Part shown: positions 47,534-57,491 of the stretch, piece after piece
Position numbering within the stretch: position 1 is the stretch's first letter
Layout: the number at the start of each line of letters is the position of its first letter
NCBI GenBank assembly: GCA_020634215.1
Contig: JACKCD010000021.1
Span: forward strand, 1-64,000
Reading direction: 5' to 3'
Source of the DNA: Ardenticatenaceae bacterium
Lineage (GTDB): Bacteria > Chloroflexota > Anaerolineae > Promineifilales > Promineifilaceae
Length of the DNA stretch: 64,000 nucleotides
The notes under the pieces: generated by a model
The model's database searches: none
Told to the model about the DNA's origin: nothing
The model's input: the letters and a program-made list of their open reading frames with translations, nothing else
Translations under genes and position numbers: made by a program

Positions 47534-48910
47534 ATGAAAAACCGTAGCACACCCGGATGGTGGCTTGTTGCCAAGAGAGAATTAGCCGATCTTTGGATGG
47601 GCGGACGTGCCCTGACGTTGCTGATTTTGTTTAGTATTTTGCTGGGGATTACGTCATTTTTGCTGGCCTCTAATAGCGAACTGCGGCTGCTGCCGCCGCA
47701 AGAAATGGCGTTTATGATTGTGCAGATTACGATTACGGTGGGGCTGTTTATCGGCGTGCTGCTGTCGGCCGACACCATTAGCGGGGAGCGGGAGCGGGCA
47801 ACGTTGGAAGGTCTGCTGTTGGTACCGACCAAGCGCAGTCATATTGTGGCGGGCAAGTTTATTGCGGCGGCTTCGCCGTGGCCGGCCGCCCTGCTGATTG
47901 CCGCCATCCACCTTTTTATCTTGTCGCCCAATAGCATTATTTTTGGGCAAAGTTTGCTGTGGGGCGGGTTGTTGGGCACGGTGTTGGTTTTATCCTTCAC
48001 CGGGTTTGGCATGTTAGTGAGCCTGTGGGCCAAATCAAACCGCACCAGTTTGTTTGTGGGGCTACTGGTGGCGCTGCTGTTTTTGCTGCCGACACAGTTT
48101 CCCGGCACGGCACAGACGGGGTTTATGGGGCGGTTGGTCAAGCAGATGAACCCGATTGAGTCGGTGAACCAGTTTTTGGAGAAGGTGCTGGTGAATAATC
48201 GGACACCGGAGGAGATGGCTTACTATCTCTGGTCGCTGGTTGTTTTTGCCCTGCTGGTGGTAGGTTTTATGCTTTATGCGGCACCCCGGCTTGATTTTAC
48301 GGGGGACAAGGCGCGCCCCAAGCTGTGGCGACCAGCTTCCCGTACGGTGATGGGGATTGTGATTGCGCTGCTGCTGACGGTGGCACAAACGGCCGTTTCC
48401 CACGCCCAAACCTCCTCCACTGATCCTGCCAATGGACTCGAAGTGGTGATCAGCACCGACTATGTGGAAGCTAAAACGGGTGACACCTTTGATTTTACCA
48501 CGACTGTTCACTACAACGGGGAAGGGGAATCGCCGGAAATGGTGGTGGCGATGAATTTGGTGAACCTGGGGGATGGCGACCCGGTTGACCCGGAAGACTG
48601 GTCGCCGGAACGGACGCAAGCGATTGAACCATTGCAGCCGGGAGAAACGGCCGTTCTTGATTGGACTATCAACGCCATTCTGGAAGGGGATTACCTCGCC
48701 TATATGACCGTCATTCCCGCCCCAGAAAGCTCCCAGGAAAGCAGTATGCCCCTTTCCAGCCCTGGCCTTCATTTAACAGTTGAACAATTTACATCGCTAA
48801 ACCCTGGGGGCATTGCCCCCGTGGCCTTTGGAATGCCCGTTGTCTTGGCACTCATCATGGCCTTGCAGCTCTGGCTTCGTCGCCGCGAATTAGCACTCAG
48901 CATGGCCTAG
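47534..48910 (+). CDS. ABC-2 permease with fused extracytoplasmic domain
   Basis: The 458-residue protein has an ABC-2 membrane part (about 1-255: TLLILFSILLGITSFLL, ITVGLFIGVLLSADTISGER, ALLIAAIHLFILSP, LLGTVLVLSFTGFGMLV and FVGLLVALLFLLPTQF, with a sixth helix near 240). A seventh helix (IVIALLLTVAQTAVSHA, near 280) resembles an internal signal. It is followed by a ~140-residue beta-rich domain (VVISTDYVEAKTGDTFDFTT, then NLGDGDPVDPEDWSPE) and a C-terminal membrane helix (VLALIMALQLWL). ABC-2 permeases usually stop after six helices, so this fusion of an Ig-like outer domain is unusual. Perhaps it binds the substrate or cell wall. Confidence 0.8.
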   Translation: MKNRSTPGWWLVAKRELADLWMGGRALTLLILFSILLGITSFLLASNSELRLLPPQEMAFMIVQITITVGLFIGVLLSADTISGERERATLEGLLLVPTKRSHIVAGKFIAAASPWPAALLIAAIHLFILSPNSIIFGQSLLWGGLLGTVLVLSFTGFGMLVSLWAKSNRTSLFVGLLVALLFLLPTQFPGTAQTGFMGRLVKQMNPIESVNQFLEKVLVNNRTPEEMAYYLWSLVVFALLVVGFMLYAAPRLDFTGDKARPKLWRPASRTVMGIVIALLLTVAQTAVSHAQTSSTDPANGLEVVISTDYVEAKTGDTFDFTTTVHYNGEGESPEMVVAMNLVNLGDGDPVDPEDWSPERTQAIEPLQPGETAVLDWTINAILEGDYLAYMTVIPAPESSQESSMPLSSPGLHLTVEQFTSLNPGGIAPVAFGMPVVLALIMALQLWLRRRELALSMA

Positions 48911-48964
48911 GTTTAGCTCCTCTCACTGCCGCGCACGTTAACAAACAAATATGCAAATAACCAG

Positions 48965-49040
48965 AGCAAGTGGCAAGTAACAAGTGGCAGGTCGCGTTTG
49001 CTAACGCGACCTGCCACCTGCAACTTATTACCTGCTACCT
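48965..49040. repeat. Inverted repeat of word type caagtaacaagtggcaggtc
   Basis: Left arm gtggcaagtaacaagtggca with gtcgcgttt; right arm aacgcgacctgccacctgca. A very strong hairpin with loop gct between the two convergent genes; its right end touches the lipoprotein stop at 49039. Confidence 0.7.
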
Positions 49041-50019
49041 AACTAGCCGGTACCGATGGTTCCGTCTGCCCATATACATCCTTGCTGCGTTCATAGGCAT
49101 GTTCTTCGAGCGTCAACGCCTTTTCCCGGAATTCAGCCATGCCGTCGGCATCAAGATGGGTGAACTCAGTGAGTTCTAGCTCTTCTTGCGTTTGGTCATC
49201 CCCTTCCCAGCTTACTTTAACATCACCCACGCCGGGTGCATGATATTTTAGCTGAAAAGCGGTGGGCGCATCCCAGGTGAATTCGCGCACAATAATCACA
49301 TCGCTGTAGCATTCAACGGGGACGCAAACTTCTTGCCCCATTTGGTCAATCTGCCCGCGATCTGTCCACTCAACGGCCGGCCCCCAGCCCTGCGGGTAAT
49401 CGGGCGTTCCCATTTCGGGCTTGGCCCACATTTTAATGCCCGCCTTAGCACCGTCAATGCCAGTAATCCAGGCTGGTGCCTTCACGAATTCACCGCCTTC
49501 ATACTCTTCGGGGTATTCCCCTAAATACCAAACGGTGCCTTCTTTGTCTTGGGCATAAAAGGCAATTTCCGCCTCAACGAGTTCGTCTTCGGCATAATCT
49601 TCGATAAAGGCAACGGCCGTTTTCACCCCCGCCACCTCCTTCACCAAATCCGTCATCGTAAACTCAATGCGGTGGGCAAACGTCTCACCATCTTCGGTCG
49701 TGGTGCCCTCATAAACCCAATGGGTACCCGGCACCAGTGGCAGCCAATTGTTGTCAATCGCCGCCGAATCCCCAAAATTAGCCGCATCAAACGTGTCTAA
49801 CAACGAATTGTCAAACTCAGCCATTTCTTCTTCAGCCGCCATCTCTTCTTCACCCGCCGCTTCCTCATCTGGGGCGGCCGCTTCTTCATCGGCGGGTTCC
49901 GCAGCTTCTTCCGCCATCGTTTCTTCTTCTGCTGCCGGCTCATTGCTGCTGCCGCAACCTACGGCAAAAACAACCACCAATAACACGATTCCAACAAAAT
50001 ACAACAGCTTTCTTAACAT
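49039..50019 (-). CDS. Hypothetical lipoprotein with acidic linker
   Basis: The 326-residue protein has a lipoprotein signal (LLVVVFAVGC, Cys22 modified) then a low-complexity Glu/Ala linker (about 28-68) and a beta-rich soluble domain: NWLPLVPGTHWVYEGTTTED, then HRIEFTMTDLVKEVAG, PEDYPQGWGPAVEW-like segments and FTWDAPTAFQLKYHAPGVGD. I recognise no named family, but the layout (lipid anchor, flexible linker, single domain with a V-x-YE-G pattern) recurs in Chloroflexota-type secreted lipoproteins. It is 84 bases downstream of the RND operon on the same strand and may be co-transcribed. One palindrome is inside. Function unknown. Confidence 0.65.
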   Translation of the reverse strand: MLRKLLYFVGIVLLVVVFAVGCGSSNEPAAEEETMAEEAAEPADEEAAAPDEEAAGEEEMAAEEEMAEFDNSLLDTFDAANFGDSAAIDNNWLPLVPGTHWVYEGTTTEDGETFAHRIEFTMTDLVKEVAGVKTAVAFIEDYAEDELVEAEIAFYAQDKEGTVWYLGEYPEEYEGGEFVKAPAWITGIDGAKAGIKMWAKPEMGTPDYPQGWGPAVEWTDRGQIDQMGQEVCVPVECYSDVIIVREFTWDAPTAFQLKYHAPGVGDVKVSWEGDDQTQEELELTEFTHLDADGMAEFREKALTLEEHAYERSKDVYGQTEPSVPAS

Positions 50020-50102
50020 CTCGGTCTCCCTGATCAGTTAGGGGTGGGCAACCCCACCCACCCCTAAACAGATATGCTTAATTAACCAAAACGACAGTTA
50101 TT

Positions 50103-53100
50103 TTACGCGAGAGCTGGGGTGCCTCCTATGCCGTCATCATCAGAGACTCTGCCATGTCCAAACCGCCAGTACAGCATAGGCACAATGAACAGATTTACAA
50201 CTGTTGATGTCAACAGGCCTCCCAGAATAACAATGGCCATTGGGTGCTCGATCTCATGACCCGGAGCATCGCCAGCAATTACCAAGGGCACGAGGGCAAG
50301 GCCGGCGGTTAGAGCCGTCATCATGATGGGTGCGACTCGCTCTCGCGCTCCACGCATGATCAGGTTCAAGCCAAAGGCTTCGCCCTCAAACTCTTCCAGG
50401 TGTTGATAATGGCTAATCAACATAATCCCATTGCGGGCAGCAATACCCAAAATGGTGAGGAAGCCAATCAACGAACCTAGAGACAGAATACCGCCCGTCA
50501 GGTAGGCTGCAATCACACCACCGACCATTGCCATGGGCAAGCTCAGGAACGCCATCAGCGACAGCCGCCACGTTCCCAAAGAAACGCGCAGCAAGAAGAA
50601 GATGAACAGAGCCGCAACTGCCCCAGCGCCTAAAATGCGCTGGCTGGCCGCTTGCCGTTCGGCAAACTCACCAAGCAGTTCGGGGTAGTAACCCAGCGGA
50701 AAGTCAACGCGCCCGATGGCGGCCTCGACATCAGCCACAACCGAACCGAGGTCGCGCCCACCGCTGACGTTGGCTTCAACGTTGATGCGGCGAGTTAGCC
50801 CTTCATGGTTAATGGCATTTGGAACGGGCACAATGCTGATATTGGCAACTTCATCCAAACGCACTTTTTCTCCACCTGGCGTGTCAATCAACAGCCCTTG
50901 CAGGTCTGTCAAACTGTCTCGTGTTTCTGGCGTTGTCCACACGTTGACATCATAAGTACGGCTGGAAGTATGTACGTCACCAGCTTCCTGTCCCGCAATG
51001 AGGTAGGCAGCCGCCCGGCGAACATCACCTGGTTTAATACCATGTGCCTCTGCCTTTTCCAAGTCTACTTCAACCTGTACCTGCGGAACATCCACCAAGA
51101 ACTCGACGTGGAGATTGGTGATGCCGTCAACTTGCGACATTTCGTGTTCAATCTCTGCCGCTTTTTCACGCAGCACGTCCAAATCGTCGCCATAAATACG
51201 AACCACGATGGCTTCGCTGGCACCGGTCAGAACCTCTCGGATGCGTTCCTTCAGATAGGTCTGCACGTCACGCACCAGGCCAGGGTAACCATCTACCATA
51301 GATTGAACGGCCGCTAATGTCTCGTTGTAATCTACCGACGGGTCAACACTAATCCAGTTTTCGCCAAAGTAAACGCCATACACTTCGTCCATAAACAGGG
51401 CTTGCCCAATGTGGGAGCCACAGTTACGCACCCCTGGAATCGTTTGCAGTTCCTGACAAGCGATTTGGGAGATACGCACCATTTCCTCCAACGAGGTGCC
51501 GGGTTTGCCCAGCCAGTGCATCAGGAAGTCCCGTTCTTTAAACGAGGGTAACAGCTCTTGCCCCAGAAGTGGTGAGAGGAGGATGCCAGCGCCCAGAATA
51601 ACGGCCGTTGAGCCATAAGCAAAACGGGGTGTCTTCAGCGTCCGCGCCAGCAATCCGTCATACAAACGGTGCATCCACGGCAAAATCGGTGATACATGAT
51701 CACGAATGGGAGCATTGTCCAGCAGCACCAGAATCAACGCTGGTGTTACCGTCAGTGCCACCATTGGCGAAACCAAGGTTGCCACGACATAAGCCTGTGC
51801 CAACGGCTGGAAAAACGCCCCCGACAACCCTTCAAGGAAGAAAACTGGTAGCAAGCTGCTCATTTCAATCAACGAAGCGTTGACAATGGCATTACGCACC
51901 TCAACCGAAGCATCTAGCACAATGGTTGCCGTTGGCAGATCGCTACCTTCCTGCCGGAACTGCCGCAGACGACGCACAATGTTTTCCACATCCACAATAG
52001 CGTCGTCCACCACAGCCCCAATGGCAATCACTAGCCCTGCCAGCACCATCACATTAAGCGTCGTGTCCAACAACGACAGCACCAGTAGCGTAATCACCAC
52101 CGTCACCGGGATAATCGTGGCACTAATAAAAGCAATACGCCAATCCCATAGGAAGACCAGCAGCACCAAAATGACCAGAATAGCCCCAATCAACAGCGAT
52201 TCTGTCAAATTGTCTAGTGCTACCTCGACAAAGGTCGCCGGCCGGAAGATCGTTGTATCAATGTTAATTCCCTGAAGCCCCGGCCGCATCATGTCAATAG
52301 CCGCCTCAACCCCGTTGGTCACTTCCACGGTGTTGGCCCACGGGAACTTTTCCACAATCAGCAGCAGACCTTCCCCACCGTTGACCACAGCATCCCCGAT
52401 CATCGGCCACGTATCCGAAACCGGTTCACCTACGTCTCCCAGCCGCAGCGGCGTGCCATCTGGCTTAACCCGGTCATTGATAACCACATCAGCCAATGCG
52501 TCAGCCGTAATCACGGGAGAAACATTGCGAATGGGCAACTGCTGATTCGGCGTTTCCAGAACACCGCCCGTTCCCACTGTCGAACCAGTCGAGTAGTGGA
52601 CAAGACCCACATCCAGCGCATCGGAAATGACTTGGAAGACCTCATCAATCGGCACGCCATATTCGGCCAGCTTAGCCGGGTCGGTGTTGACCGACAGCAG
52701 CTCAATCCGTTCACCCCAGATGGCGACGTTGGCAACGCCAGGCACCTGCAGCAGCCGCTGCCGAATCTTCCAATAGGTAATCATTGACAAATCAACGACT
52801 GAATACTGATCCGAGGAAATCCCGATTTTGAGCGTCCGTGCCGTTGAAGACAGCGGCGGCATGATCTGCGGTGGGGCTGCCCAGGTGGGCAAGTCCGGGG
52901 TTGCCAAAGCGAGCCGCTCCTGCACCAACTGGCGTGCTTCCATTTCATCGGTTCCCGGCTTAAAGATAATCTTGATTGATGATAATTGTTCCACCGACTT
53001 CGAGCGCATCACATCAAGACCCGGTGTGCCTGCCAGTGCCTCTTCCAACGGAATGGTGATCAATGCTTCTACCTCTGCGGAAGAAAGACCCAGGCTAGGC

Positions 53101-53258
53101 GTTTGAATCTCGACACGGGGTGGCGCGAACTCGGGGAAAACGTCCACCGGCATGTTGCTAATCTGACCGATGCCAAAGAATATCAGCACTGCGGCCACAA
53201 AAATGACCAAGTAGCGATATTTAAGACTTTTGGCAACGATCCATTGCATTTCATTCAT
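50103..53258 (-). CDS. RND-family efflux transporter (HME-type), second of the operon
   Basis: The 1051-residue protein has the RND fold: TM1 LVIFVAAVLIFFGIGQI-type, first large outer loop, TM2-7 block (about 350-540), second outer loop, TM8-12. The fourth helix carries AIGAVVDDAIVDVENIVRRL with two Asp, as in heavy-metal-type (CzcA/CusA) RND proteins; proton coupling relies on this site. The second half has SLIGFLTILGIAARNGIMLI. It should use the proton gradient to move ions or drugs outward. It overlaps the small lipoprotein adaptor by 4 bases. A TolC-like partner is not encoded here. Only one genome palindrome lies inside, unlike most genes, suggesting acquisition. Confidence 0.85.
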   Translation of the reverse strand: MNEMQWIVAKSLKYRYLVIFVAAVLIFFGIGQISNMPVDVFPEFAPPRVEIQTPSLGLSSAEVEALITIPLEEALAGTPGLDVMRSKSVEQLSSIKIIFKPGTDEMEARQLVQERLALATPDLPTWAAPPQIMPPLSSTARTLKIGISSDQYSVVDLSMITYWKIRQRLLQVPGVANVAIWGERIELLSVNTDPAKLAEYGVPIDEVFQVISDALDVGLVHYSTGSTVGTGGVLETPNQQLPIRNVSPVITADALADVVINDRVKPDGTPLRLGDVGEPVSDTWPMIGDAVVNGGEGLLLIVEKFPWANTVEVTNGVEAAIDMMRPGLQGINIDTTIFRPATFVEVALDNLTESLLIGAILVILVLLVFLWDWRIAFISATIIPVTVVITLLVLSLLDTTLNVMVLAGLVIAIGAVVDDAIVDVENIVRRLRQFRQEGSDLPTATIVLDASVEVRNAIVNASLIEMSSLLPVFFLEGLSGAFFQPLAQAYVVATLVSPMVALTVTPALILVLLDNAPIRDHVSPILPWMHRLYDGLLARTLKTPRFAYGSTAVILGAGILLSPLLGQELLPSFKERDFLMHWLGKPGTSLEEMVRISQIACQELQTIPGVRNCGSHIGQALFMDEVYGVYFGENWISVDPSVDYNETLAAVQSMVDGYPGLVRDVQTYLKERIREVLTGASEAIVVRIYGDDLDVLREKAAEIEHEMSQVDGITNLHVEFLVDVPQVQVEVDLEKAEAHGIKPGDVRRAAAYLIAGQEAGDVHTSSRTYDVNVWTTPETRDSLTDLQGLLIDTPGGEKVRLDEVANISIVPVPNAINHEGLTRRINVEANVSGGRDLGSVVADVEAAIGRVDFPLGYYPELLGEFAERQAASQRILGAGAVAALFIFFLLRVSLGTWRLSLMAFLSLPMAMVGGVIAAYLTGGILSLGSLIGFLTILGIAARNGIMLISHYQHLEEFEGEAFGLNLIMRGARERVAPIMMTALTAGLALVPLVIAGDAPGHEIEHPMAIVILGGLLTSTVVNLFIVPMLYWRFGHGRVSDDDGIGGTPALA

Positions 53259-53686
53259 TTGCCAACTCCAGTATCGGCACCATACAGCTCTGCGACGGCA
53301 ACCGTAACAACTTCCGCACCCACGGCCGGGCCATCTGCTAAAACAACCATTCCATCTTCAATGTGATCCACTGTGACCGTTTGACGGACATAGGTCAACG
53401 GGGACGGGCTAACATAGACCCACGTTTCCCCATTAAGACCATAAACCAGGGCTGCGTAGGGAACCGTAGTGCCCTGCCCCATCTGCCCCACTGTTTCGGT
53501 GGCAATTCCAAGCCGCTGTGCTGCCTTTTCTGTCAGCGTTACCTTGTTAAATCCTTCATCGCCAGTAGGTTCAATTTTGGCTGGCTCGACTTTTGCTGTT
53601 TCTGCTTCTACTCTTCCACAGGCGGCGAGTAGTCCCATTGCTGCTAAGGCAAACAGGACAAGTATCCAACGATTACTGTATTTCAT
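53255..53686 (-). CDS. Minimal lipoprotein RND adaptor (CzcB-like C-terminal domain only)
   Basis: The 143-residue product has a lipobox (LAAMGLLAAC, Cys23), a short linker (about 24-45) and one beta-rich domain: GQGTTVPYAALVYGLNGETW, VYVSPSPLTYVRQTVTVDHI, DGMVVLADGPAVGAEVVTVA, AELYG. This matches the C-terminal membrane-proximal domain of CzcB/CusB adaptors. The coiled-coil hairpin, lipoyl and barrel domains are missing. It lies between two RND genes and overlaps the downstream one. A single-domain, lipid-anchored adaptor would suit a cell without a TolC-spanning outer membrane. It may serve both pumps. A deletion derivative is the alternative, but the clean N-terminal signal argues for a real short protein. 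Confidence 0.75.
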   Translation of the reverse strand: MKYSNRWILVLFALAAMGLLAACGRVEAETAKVEPAKIEPTGDEGFNKVTLTEKAAQRLGIATETVGQMGQGTTVPYAALVYGLNGETWVYVSPSPLTYVRQTVTVDHIEDGMVVLADGPAVGAEVVTVAVAELYGADTGVGK

Positions 53687-53705
53687 CTTTCATTCCTCCT
53701 GTAAT

Positions 53706-56700
53706 CTAATCCGTTCCCATACCGGGCACGGGCATACCTGCGGATTCAATAACATCTGGTTCTGGGCTGGCGCCAAATTGGGCATAGAGTGCTGGTAGAA
53801 TGCCCAGGCTCAGAACGGTTGACGTGATCAAACCGCCAAAGATGACGGCTGCCATCGAATGCGTAATTTCAAAACCAGCACTGTTGCCGGCAATGATCAT
53901 GGGCAACAACGCCAGGCCAAGCGCGAAGGCTGTGGTGAGAATGGGAGCCATGCGTTCTTTTGCCCCACGCAGCGCCAAATCAACACCAAAGGTTTCGCCT
54001 TCATGCAGTTCCAGGTAATGGAAATGTTTGAGCATGACAACGGCGTTGCGAATGGCGATGCCTAGCACAGTGAGTAGGCCAAAGAGTGCCCCGATAGACA
54101 ACACCCCACCGTCCAAAACGGCTGCCCACATGCTGCCAGCCAGAGCGGCCGGCAAGGTGATCAACGTTGCTAGAGCCATCTTCCAACTGCTAAAAGCGGA
54201 TTGCATGAGCAGCAAGATGCCCAGAACAGCCACAACGACGACGCTAATGATGCGCTGACGTGCCGCTTGGTCGGCAGCAGTCGCCCCAAACACTTCTGCG
54301 TGGTATTCCAGCGGGAAGGAGACACCCTGGAGGCTGCTTTGAACGTCGGTCGTGACGTCAGCCAGACTGCGACCAGAGACCGTGATGGCAACGTCTACGA
54401 AACGGGAAACCACGTCTCGTTTGATGACAATGGGGCTGGGAGCAATGCGAATTTCGGCCAGGTCGCTCAGAGGCACAGAGCCAGTGGGCGTGCTAATCAT
54501 GATGTCGCCAATGGCGGAGAGGTCGCTGCGAATTTCGGGCGTGCCCCATACCATGACATCAAAGATTTTTTGCTCTTCATACAGGTTGCCCACGCGCAGC
54601 CCTGAGAGGAGCGTTGTCGTTTGACGACGGACATCACCAGGCTTGATTTGATGCTGTTCGGCTGCCGCCAGGTCTACTTCGATTTCAACCTGTGGTTCAT
54701 AAGCAATGGCTTCGGGGCGGGCTTCGGTGACACCGGCAATGCCAGAAAGCCGTTGGCCGATTTCTGCCGCCTTCTCTTCCAGAACGTCTAAGTTGTCACC
54801 ATAGATACGAACGACGAGGTCGTCGCTCTTGCCAGTGAGGGCTTCAGAAGTTCTTTCGGGCTGGTAGGTTTCCACCTGACGGAACAGACCGGGGTAGCCA
54901 GCGATGACTTCCTGGATGTCAGCTACGGTTTCATCATAATTGGCACTTGGGTCAACACTGACCCAAAGCTCGCCAGAGTTCATGCTGACAATGGCATCGC
55001 CGGTGATGGCGCGGCCAACGTGTGACCCCACATTACGGACACCTGGCAGCGACCGCAGTTCTTCGGTTGCCAAAGAGGTGATGCGGTTCATTTCTGTGCG
55101 GGATGTCCCCGGCACAGCTTCCCAAGCAATGAGCAGTTCCGTTTGCTTGAAGGTGGGCTGTAGAGAAACGGTTAGGAAGGGCAAGGCGATCAGGCCAGCG
55201 ATGATGAGAACCGCCGCCAGAATAATCCCCAGCGAAGGCGCGTGAACCATGCGGTTGGCAATGCCGCTGTAAACAGCTTGCAGGGCAGCCATGACCGGTG
55301 ATTCTTTGGGTGCAGTGGCGTTGTCACCTAGCACAAGCATGCTGAGTGCGGGGGTGACGACGATGGCAACGGCGAGAGAAACCAGCATTCCTAGCACATA
55401 GGCTTCGGCAAGGGGGGCAAAGAAGGAGCCGGCCAGCCCCGGCAGCAGGAAGATGGGAGCCGCCATGAGCAGCAGCATCAACAGGGCAAACATCAGCGAA
55501 CCGCGTGTTTCCATCACTGCCTCATAGACAATGGCGCGGGTGGGTTGCGTGCCACCTTTTTGCCGCAGGCGGTGGACAATGTTGTGGATGTCAATGACGG
55601 CATTGTCTACGATGACCCCTAGTGCCAGCATTAACCCGGCTAGAATCATGGTGTTAAAGGTGACGCCACGCAGATAGAGGACGTAGGCGGCGGCAATGAG
55701 CGACAGGGGGACGGTGACGATGCTAACAAGGACGGCACGCCAGTTGAAGAAGAACAGGCCAACGACGATGAGCAGCAAAATGCCGCCGATGAGCAGGGCC
55801 GTGTTGAGATTGCTGACAGCTTCTTCAATATAGTTTGCCGGCCGGAAAATGGTTTCGTCAATGGTGACACCCGTCAGACCCGGCCGCATGGCGTTCAGCA
55901 CCTCTTCCACCCCACGGGTTACTTCCAGGGTGTTGGCACCAGGGAACTTCTCGATGACGAGCATCAACCCTTCCTGATTGTTGAGGGCTGCATCACCAAT
56001 GAGTGGCTGATGGTCTTCCACCACATCGGCTATGTCGCCCAGCACCAGCCCATCGGTACCCTCGATGGCGATCTTTGCTAAATCGTCGGCCGAGGAGATG
56101 GGGAGTTCGTGGCGAATGCTTAACCGCTGATTGGGGGTGTCAATCCAGCCGGCCGTACCTGGTGATGATGATTCCAGGTAGCTCAGCGGTGAAACCCACA
56201 GTGCTTCACCCGTTGATTCGATAACTTGCAGCAGCGAAACATTGTTTTCTTCCAGGCGAACCGGGTCAACCAATACCTGTAGCTGCCGATCACGATGTCC
56301 CCAAACGGCGACATTGGCAACCCCTGGCACACCCATCAGCCGAGGCTTGATGGTCCAGCGAGCCAGTACGCCCAGGTCAAGCAGCGATAGTTCATTGGAT
56401 GAGATGCCAACCATCATAGCCCGGCTGGTGGTGGAAAGCGGCTGGAGCATGGTGGGGGGGCTGGAAACGTTTGGCAGGGCAAAGGTTTGGGTCAGGCGTT
56501 CCTGCACCATTTGCCGCGCCCGAATGGGGTCGGTTCCAGGTTCAAAAACGAGGAGAATAGACGACATGCCGGCCACAGTCTCAGAGTAAATTTCATCGAG
56601 CCAGGCGACGCCGTTGAGCAGGTCTGCTTCAAGCGGAACGGTAAGCAGTGCTTCCATTTCCACCGCAGAAAGCCCCAATGCTTCTGTTTGCACTTCTACA

Positions 56701-56837
56701 ATGGGTGGGTCAAATTCCGGGTAGATGTCTACCGGGGCGCTGCGTATTTGCAGGACACCCACGACCATTAAGATGGCTGCCAAAACGACAACCAGGAAAC
56801 GCAGGCTTAGGCTTGTTTGTACGAGCCAACGTAACAT
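53706..56837 (-). CDS. RND-family efflux transporter (HME-type), first of the operon
   Basis: The 1043-residue protein has the same layout as its neighbour: N-terminal FLVVVLAAILMVVGVLQIRS, PVDIYPEFDPP, membrane block around 345-540 and a second near 860-1030 (SIGALFGLLTVLGIAIRNAV). The fourth helix reads LALGVIVDNAVIDIHNIVHR, so the second Asp of the usual DD pair is Asn here while the first and ID remain. The pair of pumps may therefore form a heterotrimer, as in MdtBC-type systems, with one active and one altered proton site (inference). Start ATG 56837 follows AGGAGGTAATATAC. No genome palindrome was seen inside. Confidence 0.85.
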   Translation of the reverse strand: MLRWLVQTSLSLRFLVVVLAAILMVVGVLQIRSAPVDIYPEFDPPIVEVQTEALGLSAVEMEALLTVPLEADLLNGVAWLDEIYSETVAGMSSILLVFEPGTDPIRARQMVQERLTQTFALPNVSSPPTMLQPLSTTSRAMMVGISSNELSLLDLGVLARWTIKPRLMGVPGVANVAVWGHRDRQLQVLVDPVRLEENNVSLLQVIESTGEALWVSPLSYLESSSPGTAGWIDTPNQRLSIRHELPISSADDLAKIAIEGTDGLVLGDIADVVEDHQPLIGDAALNNQEGLMLVIEKFPGANTLEVTRGVEEVLNAMRPGLTGVTIDETIFRPANYIEEAVSNLNTALLIGGILLLIVVGLFFFNWRAVLVSIVTVPLSLIAAAYVLYLRGVTFNTMILAGLMLALGVIVDNAVIDIHNIVHRLRQKGGTQPTRAIVYEAVMETRGSLMFALLMLLLMAAPIFLLPGLAGSFFAPLAEAYVLGMLVSLAVAIVVTPALSMLVLGDNATAPKESPVMAALQAVYSGIANRMVHAPSLGIILAAVLIIAGLIALPFLTVSLQPTFKQTELLIAWEAVPGTSRTEMNRITSLATEELRSLPGVRNVGSHVGRAITGDAIVSMNSGELWVSVDPSANYDETVADIQEVIAGYPGLFRQVETYQPERTSEALTGKSDDLVVRIYGDNLDVLEEKAAEIGQRLSGIAGVTEARPEAIAYEPQVEIEVDLAAAEQHQIKPGDVRRQTTTLLSGLRVGNLYEEQKIFDVMVWGTPEIRSDLSAIGDIMISTPTGSVPLSDLAEIRIAPSPIVIKRDVVSRFVDVAITVSGRSLADVTTDVQSSLQGVSFPLEYHAEVFGATAADQAARQRIISVVVVAVLGILLLMQSAFSSWKMALATLITLPAALAGSMWAAVLDGGVLSIGALFGLLTVLGIAIRNAVVMLKHFHYLELHEGETFGVDLALRGAKERMAPILTTAFALGLALLPMIIAGNSAGFEITHSMAAVIFGGLITSTVLSLGILPALYAQFGASPEPDVIESAGMPVPGMGTD

Positions 56838-57491
56838 GTATATTACCTCCTAAATGTGACAATTCGTAAGCGAACAAATGTGAAAAACGGCCGTTTGCTA
56901 AACTTTTTCCATAAGCACCTCCTTATGGTGATTGACAAATGGATGCGTTCAAGAGATATGGCCTGGCCCCTGTTTTCCTCTGCAAAAACTACTGGCAAAT
57001 AGGAACAACAAAGTAAAGGGGTAACGCATTATCCCTTGGATAAATCGTAGGTAGCTTGTTGGCTAATGCAGGCAATCACAGCAGCTACAAACGCTTTATA
57101 GAAAATGGTCTGGATTACGATTAGGTTCCGGTACAAACGGCGCAGTGGCGGGTACTACGAGGATGGTAAGGGAAGATGCGAGGATGTCTGGATGATACCC
57201 TTAGACGTGATAGTTATGAGATTCACTGCTGCGGATACGTAACAATAAATCACGCTTTACAGATAATAATATACGTTTTGAGGCACTAGGAGCTGGTACT
57301 ACATCATCAGAGTGAATGGCGACAGAGATAAAAGATGCAAAATATGCTCCATACACTTTATTATACAAGCAAACTTAATATTACTCCAGTGGGAGTATAT
57401 ATTAAGTTTCTTGCTTTTTTTCTTACAATATAAAAAAGACGACCTTTTTATGTTTGTTGAAAAATTTTAAGAAACGGAGCAATATTTTGTG
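56838..57491. other. 654-base gap upstream of the RND operon
   Basis: AT-rich, with one palindrome at 56886 and no convincing coding frame or RNA gene. The leader from 56838 to about 57000 would carry the RND promoter; no operator symmetry stood out. Near its right end is a long hairpin (57371-57409). Confidence 0.5.
57371..57409 (-). terminator. Hairpin after the MacB-like gene
   Basis: Arms aaacttaatattactcc and gggagtatatattaagttt pair almost fully (one bulge) with a 3-base loop, 80-120 bases beyond the MacB-like stop. T-rich sequence follows on the plus side and weak T on the minus side; it may work for either direction. Confidence 0.5.
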
